Shown here one piece after another: positions 1-8,840 of a stretch of DNA of 64,000 nt. Source of the DNA: Sphingopyxis jiangsuensis (GTDB lineage: Bacteria; Pseudomonadota; Alphaproteobacteria; Sphingomonadales; Sphingomonadaceae). Under the pieces are notes generated by a model. The model ran no database searches, was not told the origin of the DNA, and saw only the letters and a program-made list of their open reading frames with translations. Position numbers and translations under genes: made by a program. Numbering within the stretch: the first letter of the stretch is position 1; every line of letters starts with the position of its first letter. The stretch covers positions 825,524 through 889,523 of the forward strand of contig NZ_JAERPO010000002.1 in assembly GCF_016734905.1 (NCBI RefSeq). The letters are read 5' to 3'.

Positions 1-28
1 GACAGCGCAAAGCTTGCGTTGCGCGCGC

Positions 29-742
29 CTAGCGGCGGCGGTAGCGGAAATACCAGACCTCGTGCCCCTGCGCGCGCGCTTTGGCCTCGTAGCGCGTTTC
101 GGGCCAGCCGCCGGGGCGGACGAGGAAATCGCGCGCGTCCTGCGCGAGCCATTCGAACTGGGCGCGGCGGCGGCGCATCACCATCAGCGCGTGCGCCAGA
201 TAGACCGGATGGTCGGTGCCGAAGCGGAACTCGCCACCGGGTTTGAGCTTGGCCGCGATCAGGTCGAGCGGGCCGTCGTTCATCATCCGCCGCTTCGCAT
301 GGCGCGCCTTGGGCCAGGGGTCTGGGTGGAGCAGATAGGCGAAGCTCAGCGCGCCGTCGGGGATGCGCCGCAACACCTCGAGCGCGTCGCCGTGATGGAT
401 GCGGACGTTGCCGAGCGGGGGATGCGCGCCATGATCGCCCGCGACATGGACGAGCGCCTGCGCGACGCCGTTGATAAAGGGTTCGGCGCCGATGAAGCCG
501 TGATCGGGGAGCATGTCGGCGCGCGCCGCCATATGCTCGCCGCCGCCGAAGCCGATCTCGAAATGCAGCGGGCGATCATAGCCGAACAGGCACTCTGCCG
601 TGACGTCGCCGTCGGCCGGCACCGCGATCTGCGGCAGCAGCGTGTCGACCAGATCCTGCTGGCCCGCGCGAAGGGGCTTGCCCTTGGCGCGGCCATAGAG
701 GCGGTTGAGCGTCGTCGGGTCGCCGGATTTGTAAGCGGTCAT
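29..742 (-). CDS. trmB: tRNA (guanine-N7-)-methyltransferase TrmB
   Basis: TrmB makes m7G46 in tRNA using S-adenosylmethionine. The 237-residue protein has the Rossmann SAM loop EIGFGGGEHM near residues 62-71 and the family motif DPWPKARHAKRR near residues 141-152. Its length is normal for proteobacterial TrmB. It is the last gene of the minus-strand group lnt, metK, unknown protein, trmB, so the enzyme that makes SAM and one that uses it share a transcription direction. A lone secreted-protein gene separates it from metK. Start and length are consistent; I am confident. Confidence 0.95.
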   Translation of the reverse strand: MTAYKSGDPTTLNRLYGRAKGKPLRAGQQDLVDTLLPQIAVPADGDVTAECLFGYDRPLHFEIGFGGGEHMAARADMLPDHGFIGAEPFINGVAQALVHVAGDHGAHPPLGNVRIHHGDALEVLRRIPDGALSFAYLLHPDPWPKARHAKRRMMNDGPLDLIAAKLKPGGEFRFGTDHPVYLAHALMVMRRRRAQFEWLAQDARDFLVRPGGWPETRYEAKARAQGHEVWYFRYRRR

Positions 743-796
743 GCCGCGCGCCCTAGCCGAGCGGACGCGCGCGCGGCAAGGGGCGTTGCGTTGCCG

Positions 797-1759
797 TCAG
801 CGTCGCGGGGGCCAGGTGTCGAACACACCCACTGCCTTGTCCGCCGCCATCAGCTCGAGCACGCGCTGCGGCGTCGGCAGCGCCGTTTGCGGTGGCAGGG
901 CGAACGACTTGGCTGCGGTGATGAGATTGCCGGAATAATAGCCGCCCTCACCGCGAACGGTCACCGCATTGCCATTGTCGCCGATCGCGAACAGATAGCG
1001 ATCGGTCGTTCCGACGGGACGATAGACCGCCCGGTTCCCCTCCATCCGCGTCTCGCGGCACCATTGGGCGGCAACGATCCGGTCCGAGGGCTGGGAAATG
1101 CCAGCGCCTTGCGTCGCCGTGCTGTCGGCGCTGTTGGCCGCACCGAGCGGCGTCGAACAAGGAATAACGGGCGTGGCGGCGGCTCCGGCAGAGAGCGTCG
1201 GAAGGATGAGCGCTCCAATAACCCGCTTCATCCATGCAGCATTTTCCGCGGGGGAACGCGATGTCGAACTCGCCCTGACTTTCACGTACCAGTCGCCGAC
1301 CGGAAAGATCGCGACCCCGGCGCTTCGATAGTCGGTGCCCGTCAGCGCATAGACGGCGTGGACGCCAATCGCCCCGCTCTGCGCCGTCGGAGCAAAGGTC
1401 GCCGGCGCAATCGCGAGCGACGGGGTTCCGAAACTCTTTCCGTTCTCGATCGACCCCTGCGCCTGCGACAGCCAGACGGACGCATTGCCGTTGGTGTTCC
1501 GAAAAACATAAACGGTCAGCGCTTCCTGGGGCGACCCGCGGAAAAAGCTGGCGGCGACGTCGAGATCCTGTTGGTCAAAACGGGTGACGCGCCCGCGCGC
1601 GATGCCATCGATCGTCGCGGGCACCGAAATGCCGCTGGGGGCATGGTTCCACGGTTTGCCGGCCTCGACCGCCACCTCTTCCTGCGCCGCCAACGGCTGC
1701 GAAGCGGCGGCGGCGAGCGCCGCGCCCAGAGCGATCGCCGATTTCCAGATGCTTGCCAT
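797..1759 (-). CDS. Secreted protein of unknown function
   Basis: I do not recognise this 320-residue protein. It begins with a clear Sec signal peptide (basic MASIWK, a hydrophobic Ala/Leu stretch to about residue 24, probable cleavage after PLAAQ). The mature part has no transmembrane segment and no motif I can name. There is a conserved-looking N-terminal block WNHAPSGISVPATIDGI and a C-terminal YLFAIGDNGNAV block, plus two cysteines (in IPCST and QWCRE) that could form a disulfide. It lies between metK and trmB with gaps of 67 and 54 bases, so it may be cotranscribed, but nothing ties its role to SAM metabolism. Confidence 0.75.
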   Translation of the reverse strand: MASIWKSAIALGAALAAAASQPLAAQEEVAVEAGKPWNHAPSGISVPATIDGIARGRVTRFDQQDLDVAASFFRGSPQEALTVYVFRNTNGNASVWLSQAQGSIENGKSFGTPSLAIAPATFAPTAQSGAIGVHAVYALTGTDYRSAGVAIFPVGDWYVKVRASSTSRSPAENAAWMKRVIGALILPTLSAGAAATPVIPCSTPLGAANSADSTATQGAGISQPSDRIVAAQWCRETRMEGNRAVYRPVGTTDRYLFAIGDNGNAVTVRGEGGYYSGNLITAAKSFALPPQTALPTPQRVLELMAADKAVGVFDTWPPRR

Positions 1760-1826
1760 ATATCCCCCCGTTCCCGCGACTTGCTGTCAGAACGGGGCGG
1801 TGAAGGCAAGCGGCGATCGCCGCCGA

Positions 1827-3053
1827 TCAGCCCGGAAAGGCGGCCTTGAGCTGGCCCACAAGATCGGTGCGTTCCCACGGGAAGGCGTCGCCGTCGGCCT
1901 GGCGGCCGAAATGGCCATAGGCGGCGGTCTGGCGATAGATCGGCTTGTTGAGCCCCAGATGCGTGCGAATGCCCTTTGGCGTCAGGCGCACGAGCTGCGG
2001 CAGAAGCTGTTCGAGCGCGGCCTCGCTCGCGCCGTTCGCCGCGGTGCCGTGGAGGTCGACATAGACCGACAGCGGCTCGGCGACACCGATGGCGTAGCTA
2101 AGCTGGATCGTGCAGCGGCGCGCAAGCCCCGCGGCGACGATATTCTTCGCAAGATAGCGGGTGACATAGGCCGCCGAACGGTCGACCTTTGTCGGGTCCT
2201 TGCCGCTGAACGCGCCGCCGCCGTGCGGACTCGCGCCGCCATAGGTGTCGACGATGATCTTGCGGCCGGTGAGCCCCGCGTCGCCGTCGGGCCCGCCGAT
2301 CTCGAAGCGGCCCGTGGGGTTGATGTGATAGACGGTGTTCGCGGTGAGCAGCTCGGCGGGCAGCACGTCGGCGATCACGCCGAGCACATATTTGCGCAGC
2401 TCCTGATATTTCGCCTCGTCGCCTTCGCCATTGTGCCAGTAATAGCCGGGCGCATGCTGCGTCGACACGACGATCGCGGTCGCCTCGACCGGGCGCTCGT
2501 TGGCATAGCGCAGCGTGACCTGGCTCTTCGCATCGGGTTCGAGGAAGGGCGCGACGCCCGACTTGCGGTCGGCGGCCATGCGTTCGAGGATCTTGTGGCT
2601 GTAATCGAGCGTCGCGGGCATCAGGTCGGGGGTTTCGTCCGACGCATAGCCGAACATGATGCCCTGGTCGCCCGCGCCCTCGTCCTTGCTTTCGCCTTCG
2701 TCGACGCCCTGCGCGATATGCGCCGACTGGCCGTGCAGATTATTCTCGAAGGTCAGGTCCTTCCAGTGGAAGCCCTCTTGCTCGTATCCGATTTCCTTCA
2801 CCGTGTTGCGCACCGTCGCCTCGATCTCGTCGAGCGCGCCGGGGGCCCAGGCGCCGTCTTCATAGACGCCCTTGCAACGGATTTCGCCCGCCAGCACGAC
2901 GAGCTGCGTCGTGGTCAGCGTCTCGCACGCGACGCGCGCCTCGGGGTCCTTCGACAGGAACAGGTCGACGATCGAATCGCTGATCTGATCGGATACCTTG
3001 TCGGGATGACCTTCGGACACGCTTTCGGACGTGAAGAGGAAGCTGTTGCGCAT
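1827..3053 (-). CDS. metK: S-adenosylmethionine synthetase MetK
   Basis: MetK condenses methionine and ATP to S-adenosylmethionine in the cytoplasm. The 408-residue protein begins with the [13 protein letters not shown] region and carries the two diagnostic motifs [12 protein letters not shown] (near residue 127) and the glycine-rich P-loop [16 protein letters not shown]. The length is slightly above the usual 380-400. It follows lnt by 54 bases; that gap holds an inverted repeat described separately. The ribosome binding site is poor: the bases just before the ATG are C-rich on the coding strand, which may point to translation coupled to lnt or to a regulated leader. Confidence 0.96.
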   Translation of the reverse strand: MRNSFLFTSESVSEGHPDKVSDQISDSIVDLFLSKDPEARVACETLTTTQLVVLAGEIRCKGVYEDGAWAPGALDEIEATVRNTVKEIGYEQEGFHWKDLTFENNLHGQSAHIAQGVDEGESKDEGAGDQGIMFGYASDETPDLMPATLDYSHKILERMAADRKSGVAPFLEPDAKSQVTLRYANERPVEATAIVVSTQHAPGYYWHNGEGDEAKYQELRKYVLGVIADVLPAELLTANTVYHINPTGRFEIGGPDGDAGLTGRKIIVDTYGGASPHGGGAFSGKDPTKVDRSAAYVTRYLAKNIVAAGLARRCTIQLSYAIGVAEPLSVYVDLHGTAANGASEAALEQLLPQLVRLTPKGIRTHLGLNKPIYRQTAAYGHFGRQADGDAFPWERTDLVGQLKAAFPG

Positions 3054-3079
3054 GGAGGGGGGCCTTCTTTGAATCGTAT

Positions 3080-3095
3080 ATAAAGGAAGCTTTAT
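3080..3095. promoter_or_regulatory. Perfect inverted repeat before metK, candidate operator
   Basis: The 16-base sequence ATAAAGGAAGCTTTAT is a perfect 6-bp inverted repeat with a 4-base spacer, in an AT-rich island within otherwise GC-rich DNA. It lies 27 bases before the metK start and just after the lnt stop. On the metK strand it is followed by a TATATA stretch that could serve as a -10 element. Small dimeric regulators of the ArsR type (SahR-like) control methionine and SAM cycle genes in proteobacteria through AT-rich palindromes, so it may be a SAM-pathway operator. That assignment is inference. Confidence 0.5.
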
Positions 3096-3107
3096 GTGAC
3101 GGCGCTG

Positions 3108-4832
3108 TTAGCGCCCGCGGCGGCGAATGGCAATGGCGAGCGCGAGCAGCAGCAGCGCGAATCCGACGGGCAGCGCATTGCCATATCGCGCGAACAGCGT
3201 CGGCGCGTGCGGCGGCGGCAGCATCGCGTCGATGCGCCCCGCGCGGTGCATCGGAATCGAGTCGACGATGCGCCCGTCGGCGTCGATGATCGCGCTGATC
3301 CCCGTCGGGGTCGAGCGGACGACGGGCAGCCCCTCCTCGATCGCGCGCAGCCGCGCCTGCGCCAGATGCTGCGGCGGCCCCCACGCGCCGAACCAGGCGT
3401 CGTTCGACGGGTTGAAGATGAAATCGGGACGGTTGGCGCGGTCGACCACCTGCCCCGAAAATATGATCTCGTAGCAGATTTGCAGGCCCGCCCGGCCGAA
3501 GCGCGCGAGGTCGAACGTGCGCGGTCCCGGCCCCGGCCAGAAGTCGATGTCGCCCGGCACGAGCCGCGACAGGCCGATCGCCGACAGCAGCGGCCGCATC
3601 GGCAGATATTCGCCATAGGGGACGAGGTGCGTCTTGTCGTAGCGCGGGCCGAGCGTGCCGTCGGCGTGAACGGTCATCACCGCATTGCGCGCGCCGACCA
3701 CATCGCCGCTCTTGTCGAGTTCGAGCTTCAACGCGCCGAGCAGCATGACGTCGCCGGGGTTCATGAGCTGAACGAGCCGAGCGCGCGCCTCGAGCGGCGA
3801 GCGGTCGTAATAGACGGCGGGATAGCCCCATTCGAGATAATCGGGAATCGCGGCCTCGGGCCACAGGATCAGACGGGGCGTGTCGCTTTCGGGAGCGGTC
3901 AGCCGCGCGAGCTTGGCGAAATTGGCGTCGGCCTTGTCGCCCTCCCACTTGTCCGCCTGCCCGATGTTGGGCTGGACGAGGGTGATGGGGGTGGCGCTGC
4001 CCTCGCCCCCGCTGTCGCGGGCGACCCTAGCCTCGAACTGCTGGTGCCCGACCCATATGGTCGCCACCCCAATCGTGACGCCTGCCGCCGCGAGCAAAGC
4101 AATTGCCGCAGAAAAACGACGACGGATCGCAATCAGCAGCGCCCCCGCGACCAAAATTACCAAGCCGGAAGCACCATAGGTTCCTATCCAAATGGCGGAC
4201 GCACTCGCCTGCAATTGAATGGCAGCCAAAGGATTCCAGGCGAAACCGGTGAACACCCAACTCCGCAGCCATTCGGTGAGCGTCCACAGCGCGGCAAAGG
4301 CGAGGATGTAGGAGAGCGTCGCCCCCGCGAAGGTGGGGGTCGTTGTCGGCCTTGCGCCATCGCCGCCGCGTAAACCGCCAGCGGCCCTGTCGGGAGTCGC
4401 GCGCCTCCCACCACCCTTCGCGGGAGCGACGAATCTTTGTACCGCCCACGCGCCCCACGCCGCCAGCGCAGGATATACCGCCAGATAGAGCGCGAGCAGC
4501 AGCACAGCAATCCACCCGAGCCATGCGGGCATCGCCGCCTGATAGGTGAAGGCGGTCGCGATCCAGTTGAGTCCGATCAGGAAATGGCCGACCCCGAACG
4601 CCCAGCCGGCGCCGAGCGCGCGCCAGCCGCTGGCTGCGCGCGCGACGATCGCCATCCAGCCGGCAAGCGCCGCGAGGGTCAGCGGCCACAGGCCGAGCGG
4701 CGCGAATCCCGTCGCCGAAACGGCGCCCAATATCAGCGCGATGGCGCTGGGCCAGCGGTCGACAAATTGGGCGAAGCGGGGGAGGAGCGCGGTCACGCCC
4801 GCACTCTTAGCGGTGCGGCGATGCCGCGACAA
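3108..4832 (-). CDS. lnt: Apolipoprotein N-acyltransferase Lnt
   Basis: Lnt transfers an acyl chain to the N-terminal cysteine of outer membrane lipoproteins at the periplasmic face of the inner membrane. The 574-residue protein has an N-terminal block of hydrophobic helices and a C-terminal nitrilase domain with the expected triad context: Glu in LILWPEAAIP, Lys in YDKTHLVPYGEYLP and Cys in LQICYEIIF. It is longer than most Lnt proteins (about 510-540) because residues about 135-171 are encoded by a palindromic repeat inserted in frame between membrane segments. The many putative lipoproteins in this window would be its substrates. Confidence 0.93.
   Translation of the reverse strand: MSRHRRTAKSAGVTALLPRFAQFVDRWPSAIALILGAVSATGFAPLGLWPLTLAALAGWMAIVARAASGWRALGAGWAFGVGHFLIGLNWIATAFTYQAAMPAWLGWIAVLLLALYLAVYPALAAWGAWAVQRFVAPAKGGGRRATPDRAAGGLRGGDGARPTTTPTFAGATLSYILAFAALWTLTEWLRSWVFTGFAWNPLAAIQLQASASAIWIGTYGASGLVILVAGALLIAIRRRFSAAIALLAAAGVTIGVATIWVGHQQFEARVARDSGGEGSATPITLVQPNIGQADKWEGDKADANFAKLARLTAPESDTPRLILWPEAAIPDYLEWGYPAVYYDRSPLEARARLVQLMNPGDVMLLGALKLELDKSGDVVGARNAVMTVHADGTLGPRYDKTHLVPYGEYLPMRPLLSAIGLSRLVPGDIDFWPGPGPRTFDLARFGRAGLQICYEIIFSGQVVDRANRPDFIFNPSNDAWFGAWGPPQHLAQARLRAIEEGLPVVRSTPTGISAIIDADGRIVDSIPMHRAGRIDAMLPPPHAPTLFARYGNALPVGFALLLLALAIAIRRRGR
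4318..4430. repeat. Foldback repeat embedded in the lnt coding sequence
   Basis: The left arm (about 4318-4342) reads GTCGCCCCCGCGAAGGTGGG and the right arm (about 4403-4430) is its near-complement ending CTTCGCGGGAGCGAC. The two enclose about 60 bases. Such arms are typical of intergenic REP-like palindromes, yet this one lies inside lnt and keeps the frame open, encoding a Gly/Arg/Thr/Pro-rich linker between two membrane helices. Confidence 0.75.
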
Positions 4833-4853
4833 TCGGGCTTGGGGGGCTCATCT

Positions 4854-4970
4854 CCCCTCCCGCAAGCGGGAGGGGTCGGGGGTGGGCCAGCAGCGGTGCG
4901 AAATACCCACCCCGCTGCGGCTAGCCAGCAAGCTGGCAAGCCTCGCTGCCCCTCCCGCTTGCGGGAGGGG
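4854..4970. repeat. 117-bp structured foldback repeat, family A copy 1
   Basis: Two outer 22-base palindromes of the form CCCCTCCCGC-NN-GCGGGAGGGG (4854-4875 and 4949-4970) flank nested complementary segments: GGGGGTGGG pairs with CCCACCCC, and a small hairpin GCCAGC-AA-GCTGGC sits on the right. The loop dinucleotide is AA on the left and TT on the right. It lies upstream of lnt and downstream of the DUF2141 gene. A copy of exactly the same length is at 40775-40891, and a shorter relative is at 28527-28621. The rest of this 182-base gap shows no gene. Confidence 0.9.
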
Positions 4971-5014
4971 GTAAAGGAGGCCGGGTTCTTTCAAACCTCA
5001 GACCATCGTGCCGC

Positions 5015-5473
5015 CTACAGCATATATTTCATCTTGATCGCGACGCGCGTGTCGCCGTCGACCGCGAAGCTTGCCGCCTTGAAGCTCGGCGGTCCCGCGA
5101 CGATCGCCGGATTGCGCGAAAAGCCGAAACCTTCCTTCGGGAGGAAAAGCGCCTTGTCCATCCGGTCGTTGCTGTTTTCGTCGTGGACGACGGCGATTGC
5201 ATAGACGCCCTTCGCGGGGGTCGCGATCTCGAAATCGGCCGCGTCGGCGGACTTCACCGCCATGCGGACCGACGCCGCATCCTTGCTGCAATCGGGAAAG
5301 GCTTTCGGGTTGGTCGTCAGGCAGACGAGCAGCTGTCCCTTGACGCTGCGCAGCCCGGTGACGCTGACCTCAACGACCGGGGGCGGGCTCGCCGCCGCGG
5401 CGAGCAGCGGCAAAATCGCCAAGGCCGATATCGGTACCGCAAAGCCTGTCCCAAAAACGAAAATAGAGGCCAT
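5015..5473 (-). CDS. DUF2141 domain secreted protein
   Basis: This 152-residue protein fits the DUF2141 family: a signal peptide (hydrophobic to about residue 28) and a small beta-rich domain with the motif VVHDENSNDRMDKALFLPKEGFGFSRN, which is characteristic of the family. Function is unknown; the family often sits beside carotenoid or membrane-lipid genes. I chose the ATG at 5473 over 5494 because AAGGG lies five bases before it. Either start overlaps the end of the neighbouring membrane hydroxylase gene by about 100 bases, so a TTG at 5422 is a third possibility. Translation is probably coupled to that gene. Confidence 0.8.
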   Translation of the reverse strand: MASIFVFGTGFAVPISALAILPLLAAAASPPPVVEVSVTGLRSVKGQLLVCLTTNPKAFPDCSKDAASVRMAVKSADAADFEIATPAKGVYAIAVVHDENSNDRMDKALFLPKEGFGFSRNPAIVAGPPSFKAASFAVDGDTRVAIKMKYML

Positions 5474-6128
5474 AATTGCCCTTATAGGCAGCATGATGCT
5501 GCTGGTGATGCGTTGCGGTTATCAGCCATTGCCCCGCGCGTCCATGAACGAGCGCGCGTGGGAACATTTCCCACCCCATATGATTGCCGACGCCCATCAC
5601 GGTCATGATCGCGAGGACAAGGCCGAGCACCGCGACGTGGATCGGGATGAGGAAGACGAGCGCGGGAATGACGACCGCGCCCGTCACCGCCTCGACCGGG
5701 TGAAAGCTCATCGCCGCCCACGCGGTCGGCGGGCGGCTGTCGTGATGCACCGCATGGGCAAGCCGGAACCAGCGCGGGCGGTGCATCAGCCGGTGCGTCC
5801 AGTAGAACCATGTGTCGTGCGCCGCTAGGTAGAGAAGCAGGCTGACGGGCAGATACCAGAGCGGCCAGGCGCCCGCGTCGGTGTAGATGCGCGTCCAGCC
5901 GTGCGCCTGCCAGCCCCACGCGACGATCCCGGCGGGCACGCCATAGATGGCGGCGCTCGCAAGGCTCCAGCCGATCTCGCGGCGCATCTGGCGCTCGAGG
6001 CCGCGGTAGAGGCCGGGGTGACGGAGGCGCGTCGCGAGCGCGAAGGCGCCACTCGACAAGAGGTAGCGTCCCCCGACGATCAACGTCATCGCGAGCGCCG
6101 AGAGCGCGATGGCGAGCGCCGCGCTCAT
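5370..6128 (-). CDS. Membrane fatty acid hydroxylase / sterol desaturase family protein
   Basis: The 252-residue protein has about five hydrophobic segments and the three histidine clusters of the diiron hydroxylase family: HDTWFYWTHRLMH near residues 97-109, HAVHHDSRPP soon after, and the C-terminal HHQQHHAAYKGNYG. It hydroxylates or desaturates a lipid substrate at the inner membrane. Its position next to crtY suggests a carotenoid ring hydroxylase role like CrtZ, but CrtZ is shorter (about 160-170 residues), so the substrate is uncertain. The start at 6128 is the first ATG before the first membrane helix. It is divergent from crtY, with 77 bases between them to hold both promoters. Confidence 0.85.
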   Translation of the reverse strand: MSAALAIALSALAMTLIVGGRYLLSSGAFALATRLRHPGLYRGLERQMRREIGWSLASAAIYGVPAGIVAWGWQAHGWTRIYTDAGAWPLWYLPVSLLLYLAAHDTWFYWTHRLMHRPRWFRLAHAVHHDSRPPTAWAAMSFHPVEAVTGAVVIPALVFLIPIHVAVLGLVLAIMTVMGVGNHMGWEMFPRALVHGRAGQWLITATHHQQHHAAYKGNYGLYFRFWDRLCGTDIGLGDFAAARRGGEPAPGR

Positions 6129-6205
6129 GCGGGGCGGCGCGCGGGAATGGGCCTGTCCATGCAAAAGCAATAGCCCCCGCGCCGCCGCACCGCTAGGGCT
6201 GACGC

Positions 6206-7363
6206 ATGACCGCCGCCCCGACGCCCGACTGTGACATTGCCATCGTCGGCGGCGGGCTTGCGGGCGGGCTCGCCGCGCTCGCGCTCGCCGGACGGCGCCC
6301 CGACCTCGACGTGCGGCTGGTCGAGCCGGGGCCGGTCGGCGGCAATCATCTCTGGTCCTTTTTCGACGGCGATGTCGCGCCCGGCGACCATTGGCTCGTC
6401 GCGCCGCTGATCGGCCATCGGTGGGAGGGTTATGACGTCGCCTTTCCCGGCCATCGGCGCGGCCTTGCGATGCCGTACAACAGCATCGAAAGCGAGGCAC
6501 TCGCGCGCGCGGTTGCGGCGGCGCTGCCCGCCGAGCGGGTGATCGCGAAGCTGGCGTGCGAGCTGACGCCGGGGCGCGTGCGGTTCGACGATGGCGGCGT
6601 GTTGACGGCGCGCCACGTCATCGACGCGCGCGGCGTCGGCGACCTCAGTGCGATCGACTGCGGCTGGCAGAAGTTCGTCGGGCAGGCGGTGCGTATTGAG
6701 GGCGGGCACGGGCTCGACCGCCCGATAGTCATGGATGCGCGCGTCGAACAGATCGACGGTTATCGCTTCGTCTATTGCCTGCCCTTCGATGCCGAGACGG
6801 TCTTTGTCGAGGATACCTATTACCGCGACGATGCCGACCTCGACGTCGCGGCAGTGCGCGAACGCATCGCCGATTATTGCGCGGCGCAGGGCTGGGCGGT
6901 CGACGCGGTGGCGCGCGAGGAGGTCGGCTGGCTTCCCGTGGTGATGGGCGGCGACTTCGCCGCGCTGTGGCCTGCGGAGGACGCGGTTGCGCGGATCGGG
7001 GTGCGCGCGGGGCGCTTTCACGCGACCACCGGCTATTCGCTTCCCGACGCGGTGCGCACGGCGGCGGCGCTGCCGACGCTCGTCGACCGGCCCGATTTTG
7101 CGGCGAAGCTGCGCGCCGATGCCGCCGCGGCGTGGCGGCGCCAGCGTTTCTATCGCCTGCTCGCCGCGATGCTGTTCCGCGCCGCCGATCCGGCCGAACG
7201 CTATCGCATTTTCGAGCGCTTCTATCGCCTGTCGCCCGCGTTGATTGCGCGCTTCTATGCCGGGGCGTCGACGCGGCGCGACATGGTGCGCGTGCTTTCG
7301 GGCAGGCCGCCCGTAGCGGTGGGGCGCGCCATTGGCGCCATCAAGGATCTGAAATGGCTGTGA
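6206..7363 (+). CDS. crtY: Lycopene beta-cyclase CrtY
   Basis: CrtY cyclises both ends of lycopene to beta-carotene at the membrane. The 385-residue flavoprotein has the N-terminal dinucleotide fold CDIAIVGGGLAGGLAALAL (residues 8-26) and the family block YRFVYCLPFDAETVFVEDTYY (near residues 186-206). It is the first gene of a dense operon and its last ten bases overlap the start of crtI, which indicates translational coupling. Length is normal for the bacterial CrtY type. Confidence 0.94.
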   Translation: MTAAPTPDCDIAIVGGGLAGGLAALALAGRRPDLDVRLVEPGPVGGNHLWSFFDGDVAPGDHWLVAPLIGHRWEGYDVAFPGHRRGLAMPYNSIESEALARAVAAALPAERVIAKLACELTPGRVRFDDGGVLTARHVIDARGVGDLSAIDCGWQKFVGQAVRIEGGHGLDRPIVMDARVEQIDGYRFVYCLPFDAETVFVEDTYYRDDADLDVAAVRERIADYCAAQGWAVDAVAREEVGWLPVVMGGDFAALWPAEDAVARIGVRAGRFHATTGYSLPDAVRTAAALPTLVDRPDFAAKLRADAAAAWRRQRFYRLLAAMLFRAADPAERYRIFERFYRLSPALIARFYAGASTRRDMVRVLSGRPPVAVGRAIGAIKDLKWL

Positions 7364-8838
7364 CAAAACGGGCAATCGTGATCGGCGCGGGATTCGGCGG
7401 ACTCGCGCTCGCGATCCGGCTCCAGTCGGCGGGGATCGCGACGACGATCGTCGAGGCGCGCGACAAGCCGGGCGGGCGCGCCTATCACTGGGAGCGCGAC
7501 GGCTTCACCTTCGACGCGGGGCCGACGGTGATCACCGATCCGCCGTGCCTCGAGGAATTATGGGCGCTGAGCGGGCAGGATATGGCCGCCGACGTCGATC
7601 TTGTCCCCGTCACCCCTTTCTACCGGCTCGACTGGCCCGACGGTTCGACCTTCGACTATTCAAACGACGAGGCTGCGCTCGCCGCTGAAATCGCGCGGCT
7701 GAACCCCGCCGATGTCGAGGGCTATCGCCGCTTCCTCGCCTATTCGAAGGGGGTGTATGAGGAGGGCTATGTGAAGCTCGGCGCGGTCGCCTTTCTCGAC
7801 TTTGCCTCGATGCTCCGCGCCGCGCCCGCGCTCGCCAAATATCAGGCGTGGCGCAGCGTCTATTCGATCGTCTCCTCTTATGTGAAGGACGAAAGGCTGC
7901 GGCAGGCGCTGTCGTTCCACACGCTCCTCGTCGGCGGAAATCCGATGACGACGAGCAGCATCTATGCGCTCATCCACACGATCGAGAAGGAAGGCGGCGT
8001 CTGGTTCGCGCGTGGCGGCACCAATGCGCTCGTCGCGGCGATGGTGCGATTGTTCGAACGGCTCGGGGGCACGCTGCGCCTCGGCGATGCGGTGACGGCG
8101 ATCGAGACGCAAGGCGACCGCGCAACCGGCGTCGTTACTGCGAGCGGCTGGCGCGGCGACGCCGACATGGTCGCGTGCAACGGCGACCTGATGCACAGCT
8201 ATCGCGACCTGCTGGCGGGGCACGCCCGCGGGCCGATGGCGGCGAAACGCCTCGCGCGCAAGCGCTGGTCGCCGTCGCTGTTCGTCGTCCATTTCGGGGT
8301 GAAAGGCGATTACCCCGATATCGCGCACCACAGCATCCTGTTCGGACCGCGCTACAAGGGGCTGCTCGACGATATCTATCGGGGCGGCGTGGTTCCCGAC
8401 GATTTCTCGCTCTACCTCCACCATCCGAGCGCGACCGACCCCGGCATGGCGCCGCCCGGACATGCGAGCTTTTATGCGCTCGCGCCCGTCGCGCACCTCG
8501 GCAAGGCGCAGAAGGACTGGGACGGCGCGTTCGGCGCGCGCTTTGCCGACGCGATTCTCGCCGAGGTCGAGCGGCGCGTGCTCCCCGGCCTCGGCGCCAA
8601 TCTGGTGACGCGCTTTCACTATACGCCCGCCGATTTCGGGCGCGACCTGTCGGCGCACCTCGGTAGCGCGTTCAGCCTCGAGCCCGTGCTGTGGCAGAGC
8701 GCCTGGCTGCGCGCGCACAATCGCGACGATGCAATTTCCAATCTTTACTTCGTCGGCGCGGGGACGCATCCGGGCGCGGGAATCCCCGGCGTCGTCGGCA
8801 GCGCGAAGGCGACGGCGCGTTTGATGTTGGATAAATAG
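7354..8838 (+). CDS. crtI: Phytoene desaturase CrtI
   Basis: CrtI introduces four double bonds into phytoene to give lycopene, using FAD. The 494-residue protein starts at the ATG at 7354, directly before the FAD-binding fold KRAIVIGAGFGGLALAIRL and the following VEARDKPGGRAY. The C-terminal signature NLYFVGAGTHPGAGIPGVVGSAK closes the fold. The start overlaps crtY by ten bases. Upstream in-frame sequence back to 6775 is only a shadow of crtY. Confidence 0.96.
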   Translation: MAVTKRAIVIGAGFGGLALAIRLQSAGIATTIVEARDKPGGRAYHWERDGFTFDAGPTVITDPPCLEELWALSGQDMAADVDLVPVTPFYRLDWPDGSTFDYSNDEAALAAEIARLNPADVEGYRRFLAYSKGVYEEGYVKLGAVAFLDFASMLRAAPALAKYQAWRSVYSIVSSYVKDERLRQALSFHTLLVGGNPMTTSSIYALIHTIEKEGGVWFARGGTNALVAAMVRLFERLGGTLRLGDAVTAIETQGDRATGVVTASGWRGDADMVACNGDLMHSYRDLLAGHARGPMAAKRLARKRWSPSLFVVHFGVKGDYPDIAHHSILFGPRYKGLLDDIYRGGVVPDDFSLYLHHPSATDPGMAPPGHASFYALAPVAHLGKAQKDWDGAFGARFADAILAEVERRVLPGLGANLVTRFHYTPADFGRDLSAHLGSAFSLEPVLWQSAWLRAHNRDDAISNLYFVGAGTHPGAGIPGVVGSAKATARLMLDK

Positions 8839-8840
8839 TT

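Noticed and set aside
14..1849. Long plus-strand open frame of 611 codons opposite trmB and the secreted protein gene
   Set aside because: Its sequence is Arg/Ala-rich low-complexity typical of antisense frames in GC-rich DNA and has no motif; the minus-strand genes have clear families or a signal peptide.
3054..3107. SAM riboswitch before metK
   Set aside because: Only 54 bases separate metK from lnt and the only clear structure is a short dyad; no room for a known SAM-binding RNA, although a leader inside lnt cannot be ruled out.
4318..4430. lnt as a pseudogene broken by the repeat
   Set aside because: The frame stays open, the catalytic Glu, Lys and Cys contexts are intact, and the insert lies in a loop between helices.
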